Assembly (NCBI RefSeq): GCF_003945545.1
Contig: NZ_CP029617.1
Location: 2,863,001 to 2,927,000 of the forward strand
Source of the DNA: Streptomyces sp. WAC 01529
GTDB lineage: Bacteria > Actinomycetota > Actinomycetes > Streptomycetales > Streptomycetaceae
Direction: 5' to 3'
DNA length: 64,000 bases
A program made the position numbers and the translations under genes. The notes beneath the pieces are model-generated. The model was not told where the DNA came from. It ran no database searches and saw only the letters and a program-made list of their open reading frames with translations. Position 1 is the first letter of the stretch. Each line of letters starts with the position of its first letter. This document shows positions 26,559-34,557 of this stretch, piece after piece.

Positions 26559-27359
26559 ATGAAATTCGCATTTTCCACTCTTGGTGTGCCGGGTTTGTCC
26601 GTTCCCGATGTCCTGCGGCTCGCCGTCGAGCACGGGTATCACGGGGTCGAGCTCCGGGCGCATCCCGAAGAGCCGGTGCATGCCGGGCTCGGGCTCGTCG
26701 AGCGGGCCGATGTGGCCGCCGCTTTCAAGGCAGCCGGGGTCGAGATCCTCGGGGTCGCGGGGTACGCGCGCGTGGCGGAGCCCGGGGAGGACGGGCCGGT
26801 CATCGACGAGGTGAACTCCCTCGTGTCGCTCGCCCGCGATCTCGGCGCCCCCTTCGTCCGCGTCTTCCCCGGCGGCGGTACGGAGCAGAGCGCGGACGAG
26901 GCCGACGCCACGGCCGCACGGCGGCTCGGCACCTTGGCGCGGAGCGCCGCCGACGCCGGCGTACGTGTCCTCGTGGAGACCCACGACTCGCACCGCACCG
27001 GCGCCGACGTCACGCGCGTGCTCGGCACCGTCGGGCACCGCCAGATCGGCGCCCTGTGGGACGTGATGCACACGTGGCTCGGGGACGAGTCCCCCACCGA
27101 CACCTTCGCCGCCCTCTCCCCCTACCTCGGCTACGTCCAGGTCAAGGACATCGCCTCCGCGGACGACAAGACGCCCCTGGCGCTCGGGACCGGCGCCCTG
27201 CCGCTCGCCGAGTGCCTTGCGGTGCTCAGCGCGGAGAGCTGGGACGGCTGGCTGTGCTGGGAGTACGAGAAGCGGTGGTACGAGGACGCGGCGCCGCTGC
27301 CGGGGCTCCTTGGGCCGGGTCGGGAGTACCTGTCGCGGCTGCTGTCCCGCTCCGGCTGA
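26559..27359 (+). CDS. Sugar phosphate isomerase/epimerase-type TIM barrel
   Basis: A 266-residue xylose-isomerase-like barrel starting MKFAFSTLGVPGLSVPDVLR. Metal-ligand regions are VRVLVETHDSHRTGADVTRV, IGALWDVMHTWLGDESP and YVQVKDIASADDKTPLALG, followed by WLCWEYEKRWY. The family includes hydroxypyruvate isomerases, inosose dehydratases and 3-dehydroshikimate dehydratases, so the substrate stays open. It stands alone. Its last 134 bases overlap, on the opposite strand, the 3' end of the EamA permease gene. Confidence 0.78.
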   Translation: MKFAFSTLGVPGLSVPDVLRLAVEHGYHGVELRAHPEEPVHAGLGLVERADVAAAFKAAGVEILGVAGYARVAEPGEDGPVIDEVNSLVSLARDLGAPFVRVFPGGGTEQSADEADATAARRLGTLARSAADAGVRVLVETHDSHRTGADVTRVLGTVGHRQIGALWDVMHTWLGDESPTDTFAALSPYLGYVQVKDIASADDKTPLALGTGALPLAECLAVLSAESWDGWLCWEYEKRWYEDAAPLPGLLGPGREYLSRLLSRSG

Positions 27360-28221
27360 CACCGCCGCCCGCCTTCGAGAACGAGGTCAGCGCGACGCCG
27401 CCCACCAGCAGGGCGGCCGCGCACCACCTCAGGCCGCTCACCGACTCGCCGAGGACGAGCGCCGCGCCGGACATCCCGAAGACCGGTACGAGCAGCGAGA
27501 ACGGGGCGACCGTGGAGGCGGGGTGGCGGCGCAGCAGATAGCCCCAGGCGCCGAAGCCGAAGACCGTCGTGATCCAGGCGACGTAGACGATGATGCCCGC
27601 GCCCGTCCAGTCCAGGGAGCGCAGCGCCGCGAGGTCCCTGGACGGCCCTTCCCACAGGAGCGAGAGCCCGAGCAGCGGCAGCACCGGGACCGTGCTCACC
27701 CACACCATGAAGTTCAGGGCGTCGGGCGGGGACGCCTTGCGGGTGAGGACGTTGGAGACGCCCCAGCAGGCCGCCGCGCCGATCAGCAGCGCGAACGCGG
27801 CGAGCGGGCCGGTCTCCCCCTCGTCGACGGCGGCGACCGCGATCCCGGCGAGGGCGATCAGCATGCCGAGCGCCCGTACGCGGCCGGGCCGTTCACCCAG
27901 CGCCACGAAGGCGAAGAGGGCGGTGAAGACGGCCTGTATCTGGAGCACCAGTGACGACAGACCCGCGGGCATCCCCGCGTCCATCCCGATGAACAGCAGT
28001 CCGAACTTGGCGACCCCGAGGACAAGTCCGACCCCCACCACCCACTTCCACGCCACCTTCGGCCGCCCCACGAAGAAGACGGCGGGCAGCGCCGCCACCA
28101 GGAAGCGCAGGGCGGAGAAGAGCAGCGGCGGGAAGTGGTCCAACCCCACCTCGATCACCACGAAGTTGACGCCCCAGACGGCGGCGACGAGGACGGCGAG
28201 ACAGACATGTGCGGGTCGCAT
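27226..28221 (-). CDS. EamA (DMT superfamily) permease
   Basis: A 331-residue drug/metabolite transporter with two five-helix EamA repeats and about ten hydrophobic segments, beginning MRPAHVCLAVLVAAVWGVNF. The ATG at 28221 was chosen over an upstream ATG in low-hydrophobicity sequence. The conserved part ends at LLVGGVALTSF; the remaining roughly 50 residues are Ala/Pro/Ser/Arg-rich and are encoded by the antisense of the neighbouring TIM-barrel gene, so the original stop seems to have been lost. It is divergent from a LysR regulator that may control it. Confidence 0.82.
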   Translation of the reverse strand: MRPAHVCLAVLVAAVWGVNFVVIEVGLDHFPPLLFSALRFLVAALPAVFFVGRPKVAWKWVVGVGLVLGVAKFGLLFIGMDAGMPAGLSSLVLQIQAVFTALFAFVALGERPGRVRALGMLIALAGIAVAAVDEGETGPLAAFALLIGAAACWGVSNVLTRKASPPDALNFMVWVSTVPVLPLLGLSLLWEGPSRDLAALRSLDWTGAGIIVYVAWITTVFGFGAWGYLLRRHPASTVAPFSLLVPVFGMSGAALVLGESVSGLRWCAAALLVGGVALTSFSKAGGGVSRSGTAAATGTPDPAQGAPAAAPRPRTTASRTPSTASRPSSPR

Positions 28222-28312
28222 GCGTCGAGGATCACCCGGCGCCACCATGTAGGACCAGCACGGATCTCTGCATGATTGGATGAAGCAACGCTGAATTGAT
28301 GGGGAGGCCCCC

Positions 28313-29209
28313 GTGCTCGATCTCGCCCGGCTCCGCGCGCTGCACGCCGTCTCCGTGCACGGCACCGTGGGCGCCGCCGCCACCGCGCTCGGCTACACCC
28401 CCTCCGCCGTCTCCCAGCAGATCGCCAAGCTGGAGCGGGAGACCCGCACGACCCTCCTCGAACGCCGGGGCCGGGGCGTCGCGCTCACCGAGGCCGCGCT
28501 CCATCTCGCGGACACCGCGCAGCAGTTGATGACGATCGTGGAACGCGCCGAGACCGAGCTGGAGGAGCGGCGCGGGGTGCCCGCGGGGCGGCTCACCATC
28601 GCCGCGTTCGCCTCGGCGGCGCGGGGGCTGCTGCCGGGGGTGCTCGCGGACCTCGCCGTCCGGCACCCGGCGCTCGACGCCCGTATGACCGAGATCGATC
28701 CGCACCTCTCCATCGATCTCGTCGCCAAGGGCGCGGTCGACGTGGCCGTCGTCCACGACTGGGACATCGCGCCGCTGCCCACGCCTCCCGGCGTCGAGCA
28801 GGCCGTCATCGGCGACGACCTCTGCGACCTCGTCGTGCCCGCGGGGCACCGGCTCGCGGGGCGTACGTCCGTACGGCGCGAGGAGCTGAAGGACGAGCGC
28901 TGGATCACCCAGCCGGCGGGGCTCGTCTGCCACGAGTGGCTGGTGCGGACCCTGCGGGAGGCCGGCTGCGAGCCGGACATCGCCCATCAGGCCGAGGAGA
29001 ACCCCACGTTGGTCGCGCTGGTCGCGGCGGGTCTTGGGGTGGCGCTCATTCCTCGCCTGGGGCGGGGCGAGATTCCCGGCGGGGCGGTCACGGTGCGGCT
29101 CGATCCGGTGCCGGTCCGGCGGCTGTACGCGCTGTGGCGGACGGGGGCGTCCCGGCGGCCCGCGATCACGGAGACGGTGCGGGCGCTGGTGGAGCGGTGG
29201 CCCGTCTGA
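28313..29209 (+). CDS. LysR family transcriptional regulator
   Basis: A 298-residue LysR-type protein. The winged helix is LRALHAVSVHGTVGAAATAL...YTPSAVSQQIAKLERET (about residues 5-45), followed by the ligand-binding domain (GRLTIAAFASAARGLLPGVL, EENPTLVALVAAGLGVALIP). The GTG start at 28313 has GGGGAGG upstream. It is divergent from the EamA permease with 91 bp between starts, the usual target layout for LysR regulators. Its stop codon is the beginning of the 23-bp repeat array. Confidence 0.9.
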   Translation: MLDLARLRALHAVSVHGTVGAAATALGYTPSAVSQQIAKLERETRTTLLERRGRGVALTEAALHLADTAQQLMTIVERAETELEERRGVPAGRLTIAAFASAARGLLPGVLADLAVRHPALDARMTEIDPHLSIDLVAKGAVDVAVVHDWDIAPLPTPPGVEQAVIGDDLCDLVVPAGHRLAGRTSVRREELKDERWITQPAGLVCHEWLVRTLREAGCEPDIAHQAEENPTLVALVAAGLGVALIPRLGRGEIPGGAVTVRLDPVPVRRLYALWRTGASRRPAITETVRALVERWPV

Positions 29210-29475
29210 CGGCTGGGTCAGCATGGACGTGAGGGCTCGGCGCGCATGAGCCTGACGGCTCGGGGGTCATCAGCCTGACGGCTCGGCCTGCTTCGGCCTG
29301 ACGGCTCGGGCGTCATCAGCCTGACGACTCAGGCGTCACCAGCCTGATGGCTCAGGCTGCTTCGGCCTCACCGCTCGATCCACTTCAGCCTGACGGCTCG
29401 GGCACTTCAGTCTGACCGTCGGTCCACTTCAGCCCCGCCGCTCGGTCCACTTCAGCCTGACCGCTCGGTCCACTT
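29203..29475. repeat. Degenerate 23-bp tandem repeat array, each unit a small hairpin
   Basis: About ten to twelve copies of a unit near CAGCCTGACGGCTCGGnnnTTCA. Unit cores start at about 29252, 29274, 29298, 29321, 29344, 29367, 29390, 29412, 29434 and 29457, so spacing is 22 to 24 bases. Most units contain AGCC-TGAC-GGCT, a self-complementary 4-bp stem. The period is not a multiple of three, there are stops in all frames, and no spacers of unrelated sequence occur. It starts at the stop codon of the LysR gene. Confidence 0.85.
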
Positions 29476-29784
29476 CCGCGTCGCAAGAATCAACCCCCGC
29501 CCCCCACGCACCACTTCCCCGAATCCGGGAACCCTCCCGCCCGCCGCCCCGTCCAACCGGCACGCTGCCGTTGAGTCTCCGTATGGCGGTGTCGGCATCG
29601 CTGCTGGCTGCGAGCGCTGACCTCCCTCTCCGCCGCCTGCGGCCCGGCAGCCCGCCGTCACCGGTGCCCGCCCCCCTTTACACAGCACCGGTGACGGCCC
29701 CCGCCTCCGCCCTCCTTGACCGGCGGAAGGCTTCGGGATATCCGTGAACCCCGAAAGTTTCCTCCGCCCCGCAGGAGAACACCC
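29476..29784. promoter_or_regulatory. Leader region of the GH3 gene with a long inverted repeat
   Basis: About 310 bases without a gene. The arms GCCGTCACCGGTG (29654-29666) and CACCGGTGACGGC (29686-29698) are perfect 13-bp inverted repeats with a 19-base loop. They lie about 90 bases before the GH3 start and could be an operator or attenuator. The rest is C-rich and shows nothing else that I recognise. Confidence 0.5.
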
Positions 29785-31623
29785 GTGCCCCACGACGACC
29801 ACAGGCTCCGCCGCCTCATCTCCACCATGTCCCTGGAGGAGAAGGTCGGCCAGCTCTTCGTGATGCACGTCTACGGGCACACCGCCACCGACCCCGACCC
29901 CTCCGACGTCGACACCAACCTCCGGGAATCCGGCGTCCGCGACGCCGCCGAACTGATCGCCCGCTACCACCTCGGCGGCGTCATCTACTTCGGCTGGGCC
30001 CACAACACCCGCGACCCGCACCAGATCGCCGCCCTCTCCCGCGGCATCCAGGAGGCGGCGGCCGCCACACAACGCGTCCCCGTACTCATCTCCGTCGACC
30101 AGGAGCACGGCGTCGTCGCCCGCGTCGGCGCCCCCGCGACCCTCCTGCCCGGCGCGATGGCGCTCGGCGCCTCCGGTTCGCTCGCGCACGCCCGCGAGGC
30201 CGCCCGCATCGCAGGCACCGAGCTGCGCGCCCTCGGCATCCACCAGGACCACGCCCCGGACGCCGACGTGAACGTAAACCCCGCCAACCCCGTCATCGGC
30301 GTACGCTCCTTCGGCGCCGACCCCGAAGCGGTCGCCGGTTTCGTGACCGCGCAGATCGAGGGCTACCGGAGCGCGGGCATCGCGAGCGCGGCCAAGCACT
30401 TCCCCGGGCACGGCGACACGACGGACGACAGCCATACCGAGCTGCCGCACATCCACCACACCCGCGAGGAGTGGGACCGCATCGACGCCCCGCCGTTCCG
30501 CGCGGCGATCGCCGCGGGCGTCGACTCCGTGATGACCGCGCACATCGTGGTGCCCGCGCTCGACCCCTCGGGCGACCCGGCGACGCTCTCCCGCCCGATC
30601 GTGACGGGCGTCCTGCGCGAGGAACTCGGCTTCGACGGCGTGATCGCCACGGACTCGCTGGCGATGCGCGGGGTCCGTACGAAGTACGGCGACGACCGCG
30701 TGGCCGTGCTCGCGCTGCGAGCGGGCGTGGACCAGCTGCTCAACCCGCCGCAGCCGCGGGTCGCGTGGGAGGCGGTGCTCCAGGCCGTCAGGGACGGCGA
30801 GCTGACGGAGGAGCGCGTCGACGAGTCGGTCCTGCGGGTGCTGCGCATGAAGGCGAAGGTGGGTCTCCTGGACGGGATCGGGATCGAGACCGCCGGTCGG
30901 GCCAGGAGTGGATCCGCCCCTCAAGGCGCCGCACCGGAAGCCGTTGACGTAACCGTCGGCTCCCCCGCCCACCTCGCCGCCGCCGACCGCATCGCCGAGG
31001 CGACCACCACCCTGCTGCACAACGACAACGCCCTCCTGCCGCTCTCCCCCCACACCCACCGCGACGTCCTCGTCGTCGGCGCCGACCCCCGCTCCCCGTC
31101 CGGCACGACGGGCCCGCCGACCTCGGTCCTCGCCGACACCCTGACCGCCCTCGGCTTCCACGCCACGGCGCTGTCGACCGGAACGGCCCCCGACGGCACG
31201 GCCGTCGAGAAGGCGGTGGCGGCCGCCCAGGGCAAGGACGCGGTACTCGTGGCGACGTACAACGTCTCGACGCACACCGCCACGGCGAGGGACAACACCC
31301 AGGCCGCCAACGCCACCCTGGACAGGGCCGCCACCGGCCCCGCTCGGGCGGAAGAGGACGGGCAGACCGCCCTGGTGGCCGCCCTCAAGGCCACCGGCAT
31401 CCCTGTCGTCGCCCTCGCGATCCGCAACCCCTACGACGTGGCCCACCTGCCCCCCGTCGACGCCGCCCTCGCCTCCTACTCCTGGACGGACGTCGAACTG
31501 CGCGCCGCGGCACGGGTGATCGCGGGCCGCGTCGCACCCCAGGGGCGGCTGCCGGTGCCGGTGCGGCGGGCGGACGATCCGGCGCAGGTGCTGTACCCGA
31601 TCGGGCACGGCCTGACGTACTGA
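29785..31623 (+). CDS. Glycoside hydrolase family 3 protein, NagZ-type beta-N-acetylglucosaminidase
   Basis: A 612-residue enzyme without a signal peptide, so cytoplasmic. The GH3 catalytic barrel is at about residues 1-370. KHFPGHGDTTDDSH (about 204-217) carries the His/Asp dyad loop typical of NagZ-like N-acetylglucosaminidases, and the nucleophile Asp is in VIATDSLAMRG (about 290). A GH3 C-terminal domain follows (about 400-612). NagZ proteins use the His on this loop and some work as phosphorylases. It likely cleaves chitobiose or muropeptide GlcNAc. The GTG start at 29785 has CAGGAG upstream. Confidence 0.88.
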   Translation: MPHDDHRLRRLISTMSLEEKVGQLFVMHVYGHTATDPDPSDVDTNLRESGVRDAAELIARYHLGGVIYFGWAHNTRDPHQIAALSRGIQEAAAATQRVPVLISVDQEHGVVARVGAPATLLPGAMALGASGSLAHAREAARIAGTELRALGIHQDHAPDADVNVNPANPVIGVRSFGADPEAVAGFVTAQIEGYRSAGIASAAKHFPGHGDTTDDSHTELPHIHHTREEWDRIDAPPFRAAIAAGVDSVMTAHIVVPALDPSGDPATLSRPIVTGVLREELGFDGVIATDSLAMRGVRTKYGDDRVAVLALRAGVDQLLNPPQPRVAWEAVLQAVRDGELTEERVDESVLRVLRMKAKVGLLDGIGIETAGRARSGSAPQGAAPEAVDVTVGSPAHLAAADRIAEATTTLLHNDNALLPLSPHTHRDVLVVGADPRSPSGTTGPPTSVLADTLTALGFHATALSTGTAPDGTAVEKAVAAAQGKDAVLVATYNVSTHTATARDNTQAANATLDRAATGPARAEEDGQTALVAALKATGIPVVALAIRNPYDVAHLPPVDAALASYSWTDVELRAAARVIAGRVAPQGRLPVPVRRADDPAQVLYPIGHGLTY

Positions 31624-31738
31624 GGCATACGAAGCGCCCCCGGCGCACCACCGCCGACTTGCCCCGAAGCGCCCCGCGCGGCTGGCGCGGTCCCGGCGCG
31701 GCGGGCCACGCTGAGTGCACAGGTCGGGGGGACAGTGG

Positions 31739-32419
31739 ATGCTTGCCTGCAGTCTTTCCTGCGGTCGTGCCTGCATTGCAGTGCGGCCGCGTGCCGTCGT
31801 GGGGGTGGTGGCCGCGCTGCTGCTCGCCGTCGCGGCCGCGCTGTTGACGGGGTGCCAGAAGGGCGGCGGTCCCGGCGGGGCGTCCTCCGGGCGCATCGAC
31901 GACCAGACGCCCGTGGCCTCGCGCCCCACCGGTTTCGGCGCGGTGTTCCTCGCCGAGGGTGAGTGCAGTGCGCGCGGGCGCGGCACGTTCACGGAGGTGC
32001 CGTGCACCAGCGAGCGGGCGGCGGCCCGCGTCGTCGCCCGCCACGGCGGCAAGGCCGGGCGGGGCCCGACGTGCCCGGCGCGCACGGACTTCGTGCTGCA
32101 CCTCAGCGAGAGCAGGCCCGCCGTCGACGAGGACGGCGACGGGGCGGTCCCGAGGGGCTATGCCTGCATGCGGAACCTGGAACCGCCGCACCCCGGGGAC
32201 CCCGGGGGCGGCGGCGGGCCCCGCACTCTCGTCGGCGACTGCGTCTACGGCGCGGGGCGGGGCGAGGTGCGGGAGACGGCCTGCGACGGTTCCGGTCGGC
32301 GCGAGCCGGAGTTCCGCGTGGAGTCGGCGGTGCGGAGCCGGGACGCGTGCGGCGCTTCCACCGCCCTGTACGTGACCTTGGGCGGTGCCCGGCCCGTGGG
32401 GTGCGCCGTGCGGGTGTGA
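31739..32419 (+). CDS. Putative lipoprotein, function unknown
   Basis: A 226-residue protein with an N-terminal basic segment, a hydrophobic stretch (VVGVVAALLLAVAAALLTGC) ending in a lipobox LLTGC, so the Cys (about residue 39) would be lipidated. The mature part is hydrophilic, has several Cys residues (ECSAR, PCTSE, TCPAR, ACMRN, DCVYG, ACDGS, ACGAS, GCAV) that could form disulfides and appears to consist of two similar halves. The ATG at 31739 follows GGGGGG. No known domain is recognised. Confidence 0.65.
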   Translation: MLACSLSCGRACIAVRPRAVVGVVAALLLAVAAALLTGCQKGGGPGGASSGRIDDQTPVASRPTGFGAVFLAEGECSARGRGTFTEVPCTSERAAARVVARHGGKAGRGPTCPARTDFVLHLSESRPAVDEDGDGAVPRGYACMRNLEPPHPGDPGGGGGPRTLVGDCVYGAGRGEVRETACDGSGRREPEFRVESAVRSRDACGASTALYVTLGGARPVGCAVRV

Positions 32420-32424
32420 CGCGC

Positions 32425-32481
32425 ACGGGGCTCCTCCTCCCCGGACCCCGCTCCTCGAACGCCGGAGGGGCTGGATCTGCC
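32425..32481. repeat. Dispersed Streptomyces intergenic repeat, second copy
   Basis: It reads CGGGGCTCC, then CCCCGGACCCCGCTCCTCGA, then ACGCCGGAGGGGCTGGA. It matches the copy at 9041-9087 in the opposite orientation except for a few changes and a short insertion. It fills the space between the convergent lipoprotein and S37 peptidase genes and may act as a two-way terminator. Confidence 0.75.
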
Positions 32482-32484
32482 GCC

Positions 32485-33936
32485 TTACGGCCTCAGCGTC
32501 TGCTCCTTCTTCACGTCGCGCCGGTCCAGCTTCGCGTCGTACGCCGCCAGCGGCTTGCCCGAGGTGGACGGCACGCCCGCCCACTCCTGGATCCGCTCTG
32601 TGGCCCTCGCCTTCTCGGCCGGGGTGAGCTGCGAGACGGTCGCCCCGTGGTGGGCGCCGGGTGCCGTGAGGACGTGGTTGTCGTGCCGGGCGCCCCGCGC
32701 GGGGCGGAACTTCTCGGCGCCGTACGGGTCGTACTCGCCGTACACGTACATCATTCGGTGCGCGTGGTGGCGCACCCATGTGTCGATGTCCCGCATCGCG
32801 CGCGGGTCGAACGTCATCGGGATCTCGCGCGGCACGAAGTTCCGCGGCGGCTGGTAGCCGTAGCGGCTCAGGCCGCCGAGCCAGGGCTGCTTGATGGTGG
32901 GCGCGCCGAGTTCCGTGCCCGCCTGGTAGTAGTACGGCGTGTACGGGGCGAGGCCCTGGTCGGTGTAGGAGGACCAGCCGCCCACCGAGTCGACGTAGTC
33001 GAAGAGTTCCTGGTCGCTCACGGTGGCCGCGTCGGGGATCGTGCCGCAGGCGGTGGCGGCGGGCTGGTACTGCCAGAAGCCCCACACGAGGTCCATCACG
33101 ACGGCCTCGAACGCCTTGTCCAGCGTGCCGATGGTCTTGAAGGTGTAGCCCTCCGCCTCGGCATGGGCGGCGAGCTTCTCCGACAGCGGCTCCCTGCGCA
33201 CCATGGCCTCGCGCTGCACGGCCTGGATCCGGGCGCGGCACTCCTTGGTGCCCACGTGCGCGAGGAACCTGTCGTAGGCCGAGTCCTCCTTGTCGACCGC
33301 GTCGTTCGGCGCGACGTAGGAGACGATGCCCGCCATGTCACGCGGGTAGAAGCGCTCGTAGTACGTGGCGGTCATGCCGCCCTTCGAGACGCCGGTGGCC
33401 AGCCACTTCTTGCCGTAGACCGGCTTCAGCGCCTGGTGGATGCGGTGCTGGTCGGTGGCGGCCTGCCAGATGTCGAGCTTGGACCAGTCGGCCGGTTCGG
33501 GGCGCGAGGGGGTGAAGAAGCGGTACTCCATGGAGACCTGGTTGCCGTCGACGATCTGCGTCGGCTCGCGGCGGCTGGGGTTCGTGGAGAGGCCGTAGCC
33601 ACTGGTGTAGTAGACCGTGGGGCGGCTCGTGTCCTTGTGCAGGACCGTCAGGCGCTGCTTGAACGTGCCCTTGGAGGGGCGCCGGTGGTCCACCGGCTGG
33701 GTGTAGTTGAGGACGAAGAAGCGGTAGCCGGGGTACGGCTTCTCCTCGATGAGGCTCATGCCGGGTATGGCGAGCAGCTTGTCCTTGATGTCCGGTTCCG
33801 CGGTGGTGGCCCGCTCTCCGGTCGGGGCCCGTTCTCCGGTCGGGGCCCGCTCCCCGGCGGTGGCCGTCGCTCCGGCCGCGCTCACCGTGCCTATCAGCAC
33901 CACGAGCGACAACACCCATCTGAGCACCTTGCGCAT
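32485..33936 (-). CDS. Secreted S37-family (PS-10) peptidase
   Basis: A 483-residue exported serine peptidase of the Streptomyces S37 family (tripeptidyl/prolyl aminopeptidase type). The signal peptide is MRKVLRWVLSLVVLIGTVSA. A short repeat GERAPTGERAPTGERATTA follows at about residues 28-46. The catalytic Ser is expected in GVSKGGMTA (about residue 184), the Asp in VYGEYDPYG and the His in APGAHHGA. All are present, so it should be active outside the cell on small peptides. It is convergent with the lipoprotein gene. Confidence 0.85.
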   Translation of the reverse strand: MRKVLRWVLSLVVLIGTVSAAGATATAGERAPTGERAPTGERATTAEPDIKDKLLAIPGMSLIEEKPYPGYRFFVLNYTQPVDHRRPSKGTFKQRLTVLHKDTSRPTVYYTSGYGLSTNPSRREPTQIVDGNQVSMEYRFFTPSRPEPADWSKLDIWQAATDQHRIHQALKPVYGKKWLATGVSKGGMTATYYERFYPRDMAGIVSYVAPNDAVDKEDSAYDRFLAHVGTKECRARIQAVQREAMVRREPLSEKLAAHAEAEGYTFKTIGTLDKAFEAVVMDLVWGFWQYQPAATACGTIPDAATVSDQELFDYVDSVGGWSSYTDQGLAPYTPYYYQAGTELGAPTIKQPWLGGLSRYGYQPPRNFVPREIPMTFDPRAMRDIDTWVRHHAHRMMYVYGEYDPYGAEKFRPARGARHDNHVLTAPGAHHGATVSQLTPAEKARATERIQEWAGVPSTSGKPLAAYDAKLDRRDVKKEQTLRP

Positions 33937-34025
33937 GCACCCTCCCCTGTCGACACAGCGATGCCCCGGAACCTAACGGAGCAACTGGGTCCACACCAGG
34001 GGGAGTTACCGGCGGCCCGCGGACG

Positions 34026-34457
34026 TCAGCAGAGGATCCAGCCCGAACTGGCCCCGCGCCCGCTGACCTTCCCCGTCACCCGCACGCAGCGGTTTCCCGC
34101 GTGCACCACGACCGGGCCCGCCCGGCGGGTGTAACGCCCCTGGTCGCGGGCGGGGCGGCTGCCGCGCGCCTGGACGCTGACCGACATGGCCTTGCGGGCG
34201 CCGCCGCGCTTGGCGATCGTGACGGCGCAGACGAAGCCGCGGGTCTTGAAGACCTCGATGCGGCCCGTGCTGAACGGAATCGTGCGCACCTTGTGCCCGG
34301 CACACGGTCCCGCGAGGGCGGTGGCCTTGGCCTGGCCGGCCGCGTGTGCCGTGCCCGCGCCGGGGCCCGCCAGGGCGAGCAGAAGGGCGGCGGCGAGTCC
34401 GGCGGTGCCGAACGTCAGCCGCCGTCGTATGCGGTCACGGCCGCGACCACTGCTCAC
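34026..34457 (-). CDS. Small secreted protein, function unknown
   Basis: A 143-residue protein with an Arg-rich n-region and a signal peptide (LTFGTAGLAAALLLALAGPG...TAHA). The mature part of about 105 residues has four Cys (PCAGH, FVCAV, NRCVR, final Cys) and is basic, possibly disulfide-stabilised. The GTG start at 34457 has GGGAGGGG upstream. No known domain is recognised. Confidence 0.6.
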   Translation of the reverse strand: MSSGRGRDRIRRRLTFGTAGLAAALLLALAGPGAGTAHAAGQAKATALAGPCAGHKVRTIPFSTGRIEVFKTRGFVCAVTIAKRGGARKAMSVSVQARGSRPARDQGRYTRRAGPVVVHAGNRCVRVTGKVSGRGASSGWILC

Positions 34458-34557
34458 AGTTTCCCCTCCCGCCCCAGCGGCATCAGCGTACTGGTGTACG
34501 GACGCAGCCCACCGCCCGGACGGTTGCGGGAAACCCCGCCTTTTCTGCTGTCGCGGT

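Noticed and set aside
29203..29475. CRISPR array
   Set aside because: The repeats are degenerate and directly adjacent with no unique spacers, and no cas genes are near.
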